Assembly (NCBI RefSeq): GCF_000284035.1
Contig: NC_016887.1
Location: 3,100,001 to 3,164,000, forward strand
Length of the DNA: 64,000 nucleotides
Source: Nocardia cyriacigeorgica GUH-2
GTDB lineage: Bacteria > Actinomycetota > Actinomycetes > Mycobacteriales > Mycobacteriaceae
Reading direction: 5' to 3'
A program made the translations under genes and the position numbers. The notes beneath the pieces are model-generated. The model saw only the letters and a program-made list of their open reading frames with translations. It had not been told where the DNA came from and searched no databases. Positions 37,449-46,297 of this stretch are shown piece by piece. Position 1 is the stretch's first letter, and each line of letters begins with the position of its first letter.

Positions 37449-38105
37449 TCAGCCGTCGTACGGGACCTGCGGCGTCCACTCCGCGTCGGGCCGTTCGACC
37501 GCCTCCCACATGGCGTCGGCAATCGGCGGCGGGGAGAACGGTCCGGTTTCGGTGAGGAGGCCATTGATCTGGACCGCGACGGCCCGGATTCCGTCGGACG
37601 CCAGCGTGGCATCGAGGCTGGTGACGAGATTGCGAACGCCGGCCTTCTGCACACCGAGCGAGGCCGCGCCGTACCAGGGTTTGTCGGCCGCCGCGCTGCC
37701 CGTCACCAGAATGCGCCCACCGCGCGACATGAACCGGTGCGCGGCCTGAACCGCAGGCAGCAGCGCCGCCACGCCGAGGGTGACGTCCTCGAGCAGTTCG
37801 GACACCGTCAGGTGCAGGGGATCCTTTTCCCGCCACGCGCTGGGGTTGAAATGCAGCAGATCGATCCGCCCGTGTCGCGTGCCGACGTCGGTCACCACGC
37901 GACCGATGTCGTCCGGATCGTGCAGGTCGATGGCGGCGCCCTCGGCGGAAAATCCGTCGGCGGTGAGCGATTCGGCCAGTCCACGGGCTTCGTCGGTGGT
38001 GCGGGCGGTGAGCGCGGCATGGTAGCCCGCACGGGCGAAGCGGCGCGCGACCGCGACGCCGAGGCCCGGACCCGCGCCGATGGTCAGGAGGACGGGAGCT
38101 GTCAC
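37449..38105 (-). CDS. Short-chain dehydrogenase/reductase family protein, atypical active site
   Basis: 218 residues. The N-terminal Rossmann motif TIGAGPGLGVAVARRFARAG is recognisable but not the canonical TGxxxGxG. The active-site segment is WYGAASLGVQKAGVRN: Lys is present, but the residue four positions before it is Leu instead of the catalytic Tyr. It may therefore lack oxidoreductase activity or use the nearby Tyr in WYGAA. It starts with GTG and is followed by the YjbR-like gene in the same unit. Confidence 0.85.
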   Translation of the reverse strand: MTAPVLLTIGAGPGLGVAVARRFARAGYHAALTARTTDEARGLAESLTADGFSAEGAAIDLHDPDDIGRVVTDVGTRHGRIDLLHFNPSAWREKDPLHLTVSELLEDVTLGVAALLPAVQAAHRFMSRGGRILVTGSAAADKPWYGAASLGVQKAGVRNLVTSLDATLASDGIRAVAVQINGLLTETGPFSPPPIADAMWEAVERPDAEWTPQVPYDG

Positions 38106-38243
38106 CCGTCCAGGCTATGACGGCCAGGGTTGCCACGGTGGGCGATGTGGGCGTGTCCGGCGAATATCGCGATGTCAAGGCGCAATCCCGATCATCGAGC
38201 AAACTGTCTGAGCCACCCGCGGCCGTCGATACCGTCGCTCGGC

Positions 38244-39140
38244 ATGAAAGCACTTCGTAGCAGGGCGATCATCTCGCTGATGACCACGACCCTGGCCTCC
38301 CTCGCACTCGCTGCCACCGCTGTCCTGCAACCCACCGCCGTCGCCGCACCCGGTACCGGCGGACACATCGCACTGGAGGGCGCGGTCAATGTCCGCGACC
38401 TCGGCGGCTACCGCACCTACGACGGTGCGACCGTCAAATCCGGCAAGGCGATCCGCGCCGACGCCTTGGCGGGCCTGACCGACCGCGATGTCGCCACACT
38501 CGGCGGCCGCAATCTGAAATCCGTGGTCGACCTGCGCACTCCCGGGGAGGTGCAGTTCATGGGAGCCGACCGACTGCCGCCGGGCGTGCCGCTGGTCGCG
38601 CGCCCGATCGATGACACCGGGCTGTTCACCCAGATGATGCAGGTCATCCAATCCAAGGATCCGAATCGCCAGCAAGAAGTACTCGGCAACGGCGGTGCGG
38701 AGAGGATCATGCACGGCGTCTACGCCAGTTTCCTGACCCCCGAATCGCGCGCGGCGTTCGGCGCCACCATCCGCGAACTCGCCACCACCGAGGGCGCCCT
38801 GCTCTACCACTGCACCTCCGGCAAGGACCGCACCGGATTCCTGACCTACGTGGTGCTGCGCGCGGTCGGTGTGCCCGAGCCGACAGCACGCCAGGGCTAT
38901 CTGCGCTCCAACGAATTTCGCGCTGCCGCGGACGCGAAGCTGCGTGAGCAGGTCGAGCAGGCCGGTTACATGCAGAATCCCGACCTGCTCATCCCCCTGC
39001 AGGAAGTCCGCAACGAATACCTCGACACCGCGGTCTCCCAGCTCGAGCAGCAGTACGGCAGCTTCGGCAAGTTCCTCACCGACGGTCTCGGGCTGGACCC
39101 CGGAACCTTGTTGAAGTTGCGCAAGAATCTGGTCGGCTAG
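38244..39140 (+). CDS. Exported tyrosine phosphatase (PtpB/Y_phosphatase3 type)
   Basis: 298 residues. The N-terminus is a signal peptide (MKALRSRAIISLMTTTLASL followed by ALAATAV, with a likely cut after AVAA). GAVNVRDLGGYRT and the P-loop HCTSGKDRTG (Cys-x5-Arg, with Lys-Asp inside) identify the PtpB-like family, which dephosphorylates tyrosine or phosphoinositides. The signal peptide means it acts outside the membrane. No strong ribosome site is visible before the ATG. Confidence 0.92.
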   Translation: MKALRSRAIISLMTTTLASLALAATAVLQPTAVAAPGTGGHIALEGAVNVRDLGGYRTYDGATVKSGKAIRADALAGLTDRDVATLGGRNLKSVVDLRTPGEVQFMGADRLPPGVPLVARPIDDTGLFTQMMQVIQSKDPNRQQEVLGNGGAERIMHGVYASFLTPESRAAFGATIRELATTEGALLYHCTSGKDRTGFLTYVVLRAVGVPEPTARQGYLRSNEFRAAADAKLREQVEQAGYMQNPDLLIPLQEVRNEYLDTAVSQLEQQYGSFGKFLTDGLGLDPGTLLKLRKNLVG

Positions 39141-39150
39141 CACTCGGCAC

Positions 39151-39188
39151 GTGGGTGGGTGCGGGCGGTGTATCGCGCACCCACCCAC
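39151..39188. terminator. Bidirectional terminator between convergent genes
   Basis: GTGGGTGGGTGCG (39151-39163) pairs exactly with 39176-39188, a 13-bp stem with a 12-nt loop. It lies between the phosphatase gene and the convergent IclR gene. No T-run is present. Confidence 0.65.
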
Positions 39189-39218
39189 GGCTGAGGCGCT
39201 CAGCAGGTCAGTACCTTT

Positions 39219-40022
39219 TCATCGAGGTCGACGCCGGTACACGACCCGCCGCGCATTCGCATCGACGACCTCGACGAGAACCTGGGCCACCCGGCCCGCA
39301 CCGGGCGCATGTCCATCACCGAGCCTGCCCGACAGCGATACCGCGGCGAGCCCACCGGATTCGGCATCGCTCCGAATGGCGACCGCGACGCACGCGACAC
39401 CGCTCAGTGCCTCCCCATGATCGACGGCGATACCGTGATGGTCTCGGACCCGGTCCAATTCGCGACGCAGGTCGTCGCGGTGGCCGATGGTGCGCGGCGT
39501 CAGCTGCGGCAGCCGTTCCCGAAACGCCAGCTCGAGCACCCGCGGTGACAGCGTGGCCAGCAGCGCCTTACCGATCGCGGTGCAGTGCGCGGGCATCCGG
39601 CCGCCGAGCCGGGTCGGGATACCGGCACCGCAGCGGTCGGCGACCTTGTCGACGACCAGCACGTCGGGGCCGTCGAGCACGCCGAGGTGGGCGACCAGAC
39701 CGGTGCGCCGGCACAGCTCGGGCAACAGCGGGCTCACCGTCTGCCTGATCTCGAGGTGCTCGACCGCGAGACCGCCGAGTTCCAGCTCCCGCGTCCCGAG
39801 CCGGTAGCCACCGGGCGCGTGGGCCAGCCAGCGCAGCCGCAACATCTGATCGATGATGCGATGCACGCTCGAGCGCGGTAGGCCCGTTCGGTCCACCACA
39901 TCGAGCAGGGTGAGTACCGGTGCGGGACCGTCGAACGCGTTCAGGATCAACGTCATCCGCTCGATCATCGACGCCGGCGCCAATGGTGCAGACCTGGCGT
40001 GGACAAGCTCGTCGACCGTCAT
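39219..40022 (-). CDS. IclR-family transcriptional regulator
   Basis: 267 residues. The N-terminal winged helix (LTLLDVVDRTGLPRSSVHRI; LRWLAHAPGGYRLG) is followed by the effector domain with MPAHCTAIGKALLATL, a hallmark of IclR proteins, and a C-terminal GVACVAVAIR. These regulators control catabolic operons through small-molecule binding. The ligand and target are not evident; the LuxR-type gene upstream is on the same strand 181 bp away. Confidence 0.92.
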   Translation of the reverse strand: MTVDELVHARSAPLAPASMIERMTLILNAFDGPAPVLTLLDVVDRTGLPRSSVHRIIDQMLRLRWLAHAPGGYRLGTRELELGGLAVEHLEIRQTVSPLLPELCRRTGLVAHLGVLDGPDVLVVDKVADRCGAGIPTRLGGRMPAHCTAIGKALLATLSPRVLELAFRERLPQLTPRTIGHRDDLRRELDRVRDHHGIAVDHGEALSGVACVAVAIRSDAESGGLAAVSLSGRLGDGHAPGAGRVAQVLVEVVDANARRVVYRRRPR

Positions 40023-40203
40023 GAGTCACCTCGTTGCAGCGTGCGGGTGTCGCACTCACAATGGGCGCCGAGGTAGGTCGCGCGAATCCCGGAAACTACG
40101 GAGATCGCGCGGGTGGCTACGGATCTACCGTCTTGCCGATCTCTGTTCGGCGCTGAATTCCCCTGGTGCACACCGGCGATTCACCACCGGGGCAACCTCG
40201 GTG

Positions 40204-42480
40204 TCAGGTGTTCCGGGTCACCCAGGCGGCGATCTGTGCCCGCGAGGAGAAGCCGAGCTTGGCGAGAATGTGGTCGACATGACTTTCCGCCGTCCGCACC
40301 GAGATCACCAGTTCCGTTGCGATCCGGCGATTTCCGTAGCCGAGTGCGATCAGGCGTGCCACCTCGCGTTCCCGCCGGGTCAGCAGCTCGAGTGCACTCG
40401 GTGCCGACGCGACGACGTGGGGCGCGGCACTATCCATGGCGTAGTCGATGGCGTCGTCGAGGCTCAGCGCGGCACCGGCCTCGAAACAGGCACCGAACTC
40501 CCGCTCGCCGAGAGCTGCCTCGACGTCTGCGCGGACCTGTCGCCCGGTGAGGTGAGTTATCGCGTGCCCGAGGCGCTGCGAACTTCCCTGACGGATCGTA
40601 GACGCCGCTCCCATGAGACGCGCCGACCGCTCGCTGTCGCCCTCGGCCGCGGCCACCCAGGCCAAACCGTCGACACTCGTGGCGATCCAGGCACACCGAT
40701 CGACCAGCCGCAACAACTCGATCGACCGGCGCAACGCCGCGACCGCGCGCTCGTGATCGCCCTCCCGCCAGCGCTGGACGCCGACCGTCCAGTGCGCCAG
40801 CCCACCCAGAAGATGGGAACCGTGCTCGGTGGTCAGGGCAACCAGACGCTCGGCCATCGCGCCGGCGAGCGGATCCTCGAGGGTCAACGCGCACACCGCC
40901 GCGAAGGCCAGACTCTCCATCTCCACGCGCAGGTGGACGCATTCGCGCGCACTCGCCGAGACGGCCACGGCGCGTTCCATGGCCATGCGAACGTCACCTG
41001 CCGCGAAGTCCAGCATCGCGCGCGCCATCTCCGCTTCGGCCCGCACCTGCACCGATCCCGATTCGACGGCGATCTCGGCACTTGCGCGGGCATCATCGGC
41101 CGCCTTCTCGGTGTCGGCGAGCATGGCGGCGATCACCGAGGACGCGGCCAGCGCCCTGGCCCGGTCGACACTGCGCTCGGTGTTCTTCGCCAACGCCTCC
41201 GATAGCCAGCGATATCCCTCCAGCAGCAGGTGGCAGTGTTCCCAGAACGGCCACAGTTCGGTGGCGATCTCCAGCGCCCGGCGCGCGCCGTCGGGGTCGT
41301 CGAGGCAGAATTGCAGCGCCGCACGGAGATTGGCATGCTCGCGTGCGACATCGGCGAACCATTCGACATCGGCGGCACTCCAGTAGGCTCTCCGACCGCG
41401 CCGCGCGAGCCGGTAGTAGTACTCGCGATGCTCGACGCGGACCTCGTGTTCGGCCCCGCGTTCCCGCAGCCGGTCGCGAGCGAACTGACGCAGCGGCTCG
41501 AGCATCGTGTACCGGCCGGCACCGTCGTCGCCGGGCGAGTAGATCAGCACGGATTTGTCCACCAGCCCGGTCAACGCGGCCAGCAGCCGATGCGGTGCGC
41601 CGACCCGGCAGACCGCTTGCACAGCGTCGAGGCCGGCACCACCAACGAACACCGACAGCTGTTCCCACAGCCGCTGCTCATCCGGACTGCACAGGTCATA
41701 GCTCCAGCAGATGGCCGAGGCCAGTCGCTGCTGCCGGTGCGGAGCCGTGCGCGGGCCCGTGGTCAGCAAGCCCATCGCATCGTCGAGGTGGGCGAGCACC
41801 TGATCCGGGCTGAGCATCTTCATCCGCAACGCCGCCAGCTCCAGCGCCAGCGGAATGCCATCGAGACGACGGCAGATCGCGGCGAGACTCGCCGCATTGC
41901 CCGCGCTCGGCCGGAAGCCCGGATTCGCGGCTGTCGCCCGGTCGATCAGCAGCCGGGCCGCGGGACCGTCGAGATCGCCGGAGTCCGCCTCGGGCACCGA
42001 CAGCGGCGCCACCGGCAGGATCTGTTCACCGGGCACCCCGAGCGGCTCCCGACTGGTAGCGAGGACCCGCAGCCCGGTCGTCGCCGGAATGATCCGGTGC
42101 ACGAGTGCCGCGCACGCGCCGATCACATGTTCGCAGTTGTCGAGAATCAGCAGCAGGACCCGGCCTGCCAGATAGTCGATCAGAGCCGCCGGCTGCTCAC
42201 CCGTGTCGTCGAGCAACCCCAGCTCACGCGCCACCGTCGATGCGACCAGATCGGGATCGCTGACGTGCGCCAACTCCACCAACCAGACACCGTCTGGGAA
42301 GGCCCGCCGCACCACAGCCCCGATCCTGCGCCCCAACCGCGTCTTTCCCACACCACCCACCCCGGTCAGCGTCAGCAACCGCGTCCCCTCGAGCAGCCCT
42401 TTCGCCACCGCGACATCCCCGTCGCGCCCGACGAAGCTGGTCACTTCCACCGGGAGATTCCCCGAGACACGCCGACCCAC
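40204..42480 (-). CDS. LuxR-family regulator with N-terminal NTPase (LAL-like)
   Basis: About 758 residues from the GTG at 42480 (VGRRVSGNLPVEVTSFVGRD). Walker A is GVGGVGKT (40-47) and the Walker-B-like segment is LLLILDNCEHV; helical repeats follow and a LuxR HTH occupies the last 60 residues (LTRREREVARLIALGYGNRR). It is a large NTPase-coupled activator, probably responding to a metabolite. No ribosome site decides the start: GTG 42540 and TTG 42582 are in-frame alternatives. It is the last clearly chromosomal gene before the element. Confidence 0.88.
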   Translation of the reverse strand: MGRRVSGNLPVEVTSFVGRDGDVAVAKGLLEGTRLLTLTGVGGVGKTRLGRRIGAVVRRAFPDGVWLVELAHVSDPDLVASTVARELGLLDDTGEQPAALIDYLAGRVLLLILDNCEHVIGACAALVHRIIPATTGLRVLATSREPLGVPGEQILPVAPLSVPEADSGDLDGPAARLLIDRATAANPGFRPSAGNAASLAAICRRLDGIPLALELAALRMKMLSPDQVLAHLDDAMGLLTTGPRTAPHRQQRLASAICWSYDLCSPDEQRLWEQLSVFVGGAGLDAVQAVCRVGAPHRLLAALTGLVDKSVLIYSPGDDGAGRYTMLEPLRQFARDRLRERGAEHEVRVEHREYYYRLARRGRRAYWSAADVEWFADVAREHANLRAALQFCLDDPDGARRALEIATELWPFWEHCHLLLEGYRWLSEALAKNTERSVDRARALAASSVIAAMLADTEKAADDARASAEIAVESGSVQVRAEAEMARAMLDFAAGDVRMAMERAVAVSASARECVHLRVEMESLAFAAVCALTLEDPLAGAMAERLVALTTEHGSHLLGGLAHWTVGVQRWREGDHERAVAALRRSIELLRLVDRCAWIATSVDGLAWVAAAEGDSERSARLMGAASTIRQGSSQRLGHAITHLTGRQVRADVEAALGEREFGACFEAGAALSLDDAIDYAMDSAAPHVVASAPSALELLTRREREVARLIALGYGNRRIATELVISVRTAESHVDHILAKLGFSSRAQIAAWVTRNT

Positions 42481-42665
42481 GCCGTTACTGTCGCACGCGA
42501 GCCCGGTCCGCGCAGGCAAACTGATGGCAGTGAACACCACATTCCCGGGCTTGGAACATCGCGTCCCATCCCGGCGCGCCAAGTCTCGGGTGACAGCGCG
42601 CGGAGCGCACCACTGGTCACAACTTTCACCCTGATCAGGGTGGAAGCGCCGATTACGGTGGTCGC

Positions 42666-42700
42666 AAAAAAATCGTGTCCAGGCAGAGCCTGAACACGAT
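42666..42700 (-). terminator. Intrinsic terminator, minus strand
   Basis: ATCGTGT/ACACGAT and CAGGC/GCCTG arms (42672-42700) with an AGA loop, followed on the minus strand by a seven-T run (42672-42666). The orientation fits a minus-strand transcript arriving from higher coordinates, where no minus gene exists now. A displaced tRNA gene would fit. Confidence 0.75.
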
Positions 42701-42724
42701 CCTCTCAGCGATTATGCGCATTCT

Positions 42725-42770
42725 GTGTCCGGAGGGGGAATTAACCACTACGCACACGCACTGAAGCAGC
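42725..42770 (-). other. tRNA-Leu-like 3' remnant, possible attachment site
   Basis: Read on the minus strand, CCCCCTCCGGACACA ends the segment (near 42725), resembling a tRNA-Leu T-stem and acceptor stem. Upstream, TGCTTCAG (about 42769-42762) resembles an anticodon arm with CAG. The T-loop is degenerate and no 5' half is present, so this is not a functional tRNA. Its place between a minus-strand terminator and an integrase gene suggests a decayed att repeat. Confidence 0.3.
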
Positions 42771-42980
42771 GGAAGGTCCTGGATATCGGCAGAAGCTAAG
42801 GCCGACGGAGCATTTCGGTGGTTCAAAACAGACGAAGTGACCCCGTGTCAGCCGGGGTTGTCAGTTACGGATTCACGTTCCCGACGTGCGCGATTCCCCC
42901 CTCGCGCACAGATCGCCGTCAGATCTGACACATCGGCGTGCAGCGTGTGCGAGGACCCTCGCACACAAGGAGCCTCGCCT

Positions 42981-43499
42981 GTGGTTTCACCTTCTGACCT
43001 GCACCCATTGCTGGCACAAGTGCCAGATTCCGCCACATCTGCCGCGCCGGCGATGCGTGAGCGTCCAACGATGATCGCGCCTCTCGTTCCTCCGCAGTCA
43101 CCTCTGCAGGAGCTTATCCACGGTCCCCGACTCGACCCGCCCGCACTTCCCAGCGCTGACAAGGACATCCTGTACGGGATGAGCACCGTCGGCGGTGCGG
43201 GACGCCTGGTCGAGACATTCGTCATGACCGGGCTCGGATGGACACCCGGCACACGGCTGGCTATGACAGCCGATGCCGAAGGCCGCCTCCTGGTCGTCGA
43301 AGCCCCCAATGGTGCTGTGACGGTGACGGCCGATGGTTACTTTCGGGTGCCCTACCGCCAGCGGCGCAGGCTGCGTCTGTTCCTCGGGGATCGGGTGTTA
43401 CTCATGGGCCACCGAGCCCGCAAGCGGCTGCTCGTTCATACCCCGGCATCGATCGAGACCGGTTTGGCAGACAGCGCCCGGCTCGTGGCACGGCGGTGA
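42981..43499 (+). CDS. AbrB/SpoVT-like small protein upstream of the integrase
   Basis: 172 residues from a GTG with AAGGAG 8 nt upstream. The C-terminal half (LGWTPGTRLAMTADAEGRLL; GYFRVPYRQRRRLRLFLGDR) looks like a swapped-hairpin AbrB/SpoVT-type fold, a DNA-binding or antitoxin-like module. The N-terminal 75 residues are Pro/Ser-rich. The stop overlaps the integrase start (GTGA), so the two are translationally coupled, suggesting that it controls recombination. No experimental family assignment is claimed. Confidence 0.68.
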   Translation: MVSPSDLHPLLAQVPDSATSAAPAMRERPTMIAPLVPPQSPLQELIHGPRLDPPALPSADKDILYGMSTVGGAGRLVETFVMTGLGWTPGTRLAMTADAEGRLLVVEAPNGAVTVTADGYFRVPYRQRRRLRLFLGDRVLLMGHRARKRLLVHTPASIETGLADSARLVARR

Positions 43500-44542
43500 C
43501 CGTGGCGTCTGAACCCATGTCCGCGTCGCCGACCGCCGAGACCGTGGCCGCGGCGAAGCTCCTACTCGCTCAGATGGGAATTTCACCAGCCGATCTTGTG
43601 ACCGCCGGCCCGCAGGTGCCGACCTTCGCCGAGGCGATCCCGGCGGTCCGAGCCGGCCTTTCACCCGGCACCCTGCGCACCTACAACGTCCATTTCAACC
43701 GGCTGCTCGATACATGGGGACACCGCCGACTCGACGAGCCGACGAAGACCGAGCTGGACGAGATGGCGGCCACCATTCAAGCCGGTGCCCGGATCAACCG
43801 AGCGTCCCGCGGCGGCGCGAGCGCGGTCGAGCACTTCGTCGGCACCGTGCGCTGCCTGTATCGGTACGCCGAAGACCATGGATGGATCCGCCCGGGCGAC
43901 AATCCCGCCCGTGAGCTGACCAGACCGACACGCAGGCCCTCACACCGTTATGCGATCCCGTCGGGCCGGCTCGCCGAGATATGTCATGTCGCAGCGGTGA
44001 CCGGCGACGACGGGGAGCTCGATTCGCTGATCCTTCGCCTGCACATCGAGACCGCGTGCCGCCGGGGCGGGGCGCTGGCATTGCGGCCGCACGATCTCGA
44101 TCCGGACCAGTGCCTCGTTTTCCTGAGGGAGAAGGAGGGCAGCAATCGCTGGCAACCGGTATCGCCGACGCTGATGCAGCACCTGCTCGAGCATGCTCGA
44201 ACCCGGCGCAGCCCACAGTCGGGGCAGCTGCTGCGCTATCGCAACGGCAAGCCCATCACTGCTCGCCGCTACGACTACATCTGGCGCCGAGTCGGCGACG
44301 AGCTGCCGTGGGCAGCCGCCCAGGGCATGAGCATGCACTGGTTACGGCACACGACACTCACCTGGGTCGAGCGCACTTTCAGCTATGCGGTCGCACGCGA
44401 ATATGCCGGCCACCGCGGCAAGGGCGGCGGCACGACAACCACCTACGTCAAATCCCACCTCCAGGAGGTGGCGGCCGCGCTGTCGGTCCTGACAGGCGAG
44501 CCCCATCCGCTCGCCGATGCCAGCGTGTCTTTCACACCCTGA
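43496..44542 (+). CDS. Tyrosine recombinase/integrase
   Basis: 348 residues. An N-terminal core-binding domain (LSPGTLRTYNVHFNRLLDTW) is followed by the catalytic domain. The first Arg lies in ETACRRGGALAL, the Lys in REKEGSNRW, then HWLRHTTLTW (His-x2-Arg), AREYAGHRG (His) and the nucleophile Tyr in TTTTYVKSH. All catalytic positions are present, so it should be active. The GTG at 43496 overlaps the upstream stop. It probably catalyses integration at the tRNA-like boundary. Confidence 0.94.
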   Translation: MTVASEPMSASPTAETVAAAKLLLAQMGISPADLVTAGPQVPTFAEAIPAVRAGLSPGTLRTYNVHFNRLLDTWGHRRLDEPTKTELDEMAATIQAGARINRASRGGASAVEHFVGTVRCLYRYAEDHGWIRPGDNPARELTRPTRRPSHRYAIPSGRLAEICHVAAVTGDDGELDSLILRLHIETACRRGGALALRPHDLDPDQCLVFLREKEGSNRWQPVSPTLMQHLLEHARTRRSPQSGQLLRYRNGKPITARRYDYIWRRVGDELPWAAAQGMSMHWLRHTTLTWVERTFSYAVAREYAGHRGKGGGTTTTYVKSHLQEVAAALSVLTGEPHPLADASVSFTP

Positions 44543-44562
44543 TCAATCGCAGGAGAACCCCG

Positions 44563-45405
44563 ATGCACAGCTCTGCCTCCAGTCCACCGAACCGTGCGGA
44601 CGCGACGGATGCGGCTCCCGCGGGTGCCCCGCGCGCGCACGCATTCTTCTGGGCAGTGCTCGTTGCCGCCGCTGCTGTCAGTATCATCGGCAACGCCACG
44701 CAAGCGATCCTGCACGGCAGCGCTGTTCCCGTTGTCGCCGCCGCCGTCGCCGTCATACCCCCGTTAGCGTTGCTCGCCGCTGTGCACGGGGTTTCGGTTC
44801 TGGTCCGCGCCGACACCGGAGCCCGCGCAACCCACATCGTCGCAACTGCGATGACCGCTATGATCGCCGCGGGCGCGTTCTGGCTGTCGTTCACCGCGTT
44901 GAGGTCGTTGGCGGTAACGGCCGGCGTACCCGGCAAGGAGGCGTGGCTGTGGCCGCTGATCATCGAAGGTTCGATGGCACAGTCCACGGTCGCGCTCCTC
45001 GCACTCGCCCATTCCGCCCACCCCGGACCGACCGCCCGCTCCCAGCCGGAATCCGACGACGTTCCGGACAGTGCGCACGCGAGCGTGCCCAATGCCCCGG
45101 CCGCCACGGCGGATGAGCCGATGCTCGAACACGTGCGCACGCCGCTCGATTCGCCTGCTCCGGCCCTGGCGGACTTCGCAGCGCTGGCAGAGCTGTTGTG
45201 CGCACGCGATCCTGCCAAGCGCCGCGACCCGCGTGTGGTCGCGCACGCGTTGAAACGCCACCACAACGATGGCTGGACTCCCACCCAGATCGCCAACGAA
45301 CTGAACAAGAGCCGCTCAACTATCAGCCGCATCCTCTCCGACGCCGCCGCCGCACGTGCAGTGCACGACTTACAGGACCGTTCGCAGACCGCTAGGGCGT
45401 TGTGA
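44563..45405 (+). CDS. DUF2637/SpdB-like membrane protein with C-terminal HTH
   Basis: 280 residues. Four transmembrane helices occupy about 25-150 (FFWAVLVAAAAVSIIGNATQ; AWLWPLIIEGSMAQSTVALL), matching the DUF2637/SpdB2-type proteins of actinobacterial plasmids linked to intramycelial spread. A flexible linker leads to a helix-turn-helix (GWTPTQIANELNKSRSTISR) near the C-terminus. The fusion of a membrane part with an HTH suggests anchoring of DNA. AGGAGA precedes the ATG, 20 nt after the integrase stop. Confidence 0.8.
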   Translation: MHSSASSPPNRADATDAAPAGAPRAHAFFWAVLVAAAAVSIIGNATQAILHGSAVPVVAAAVAVIPPLALLAAVHGVSVLVRADTGARATHIVATAMTAMIAAGAFWLSFTALRSLAVTAGVPGKEAWLWPLIIEGSMAQSTVALLALAHSAHPGPTARSQPESDDVPDSAHASVPNAPAATADEPMLEHVRTPLDSPAPALADFAALAELLCARDPAKRRDPRVVAHALKRHHNDGWTPTQIANELNKSRSTISRILSDAAAARAVHDLQDRSQTARAL

Positions 45406-45496
45406 CCGGCGACAGCGACCTGGCGCATCAAAACGGCTGCGGCATCAACCGGCTCGACATACCCGGCCACCGTGTTGGATTATCGAAGGAGTCTTC

Positions 45497-46162
45497 GTGA
45501 CAGCATCAAAATCCGCACACACCGCAGCTGTCCATGTCGCCCAGGGGGTTCCGATCGACGTCGACTTGAGCTGTCCGCACTGTCACCAAATCGACTTGGT
45601 GCAAAGTGTTCCCGCTGTATATGCCGACGGCGTTTCTTCGAGTTCCGGCACCGGCACCTACTCCGGTGTCGGCGTGGCCTCCACGGGCCTGATCCCTGTT
45701 ATCGGCACTGCCTCGATCGACCGGACCCACGTGACCATGCTGGCACGCAGCCTGGCACCCGAGCCTGCGCTGGAGTCGGCCACCCGCCTCACGATCGTCG
45801 GCCTACTGCTACTGATCCCCGCAGTCAGTATGGCCATCCCGATGGCGATCCTTACTGCGATGGGAGACCCCGCCATGTCCTTGGCAACATGGGTGGTTGG
45901 GCTCCTGTTCTTCATCGGTCCGGCCGCGGCCCCGGGCGTGGTCACGCTTGGCGTCGCCCGCGGCCGGGCCCGCTCCAACAAACGGATTGTCCGAGGCCGG
46001 TCGAAGGCGCAGGCGGTCTGGCAGGCAGGGGTCTACTGCCACCGATGCGGAATCGTCTTCTGGCCCTCGTCCCCAGCCGACGACATACCGCCGCGTCAGC
46101 CATTCACACCAGAGAATTTCCGCTCGCTGGTCTGGAGAGCTGGCGGATACCGCAAAACCTGA
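45497..46162 (+). CDS. Hypothetical membrane protein with two zinc-ribbon-like pairs
   Basis: 221 residues. The N-terminal LSCPHCHQID and the late YCHRCGIVFWP form CxxC pairs. Two hydrophobic helices (LTIVGLLLLIPAVSMAIPMA; ATWVVGLLFFIGPAAAPGVV) lie between them. It starts at a GTG with AAGGAG 6 nt upstream. No known family is recognised. Confidence 0.68.
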   Translation: MTASKSAHTAAVHVAQGVPIDVDLSCPHCHQIDLVQSVPAVYADGVSSSSGTGTYSGVGVASTGLIPVIGTASIDRTHVTMLARSLAPEPALESATRLTIVGLLLLIPAVSMAIPMAILTAMGDPAMSLATWVVGLLFFIGPAAAPGVVTLGVARGRARSNKRIVRGRSKAQAVWQAGVYCHRCGIVFWPSSPADDIPPRQPFTPENFRSLVWRAGGYRKT

Positions 46163-46297
46163 CTTCGCCTTTCGCCACAGCTCATGCCGCCGATACAACG
46201 GTGTTCGAGGCTGGGGCATCCGGTTCAGCCTTCCCGCCAATCACTCGCCAACGTCCTCAGGTCAGCACCTCCTACTCCTCGTTTCCAACGTCGTTTG

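Noticed and set aside
42725..42770. A functional tRNA-Leu gene
   Set aside because: Only a 3'-like part is present; D-arm and 5' acceptor are missing and the T-loop is degenerate. Kept only as a possible att remnant.
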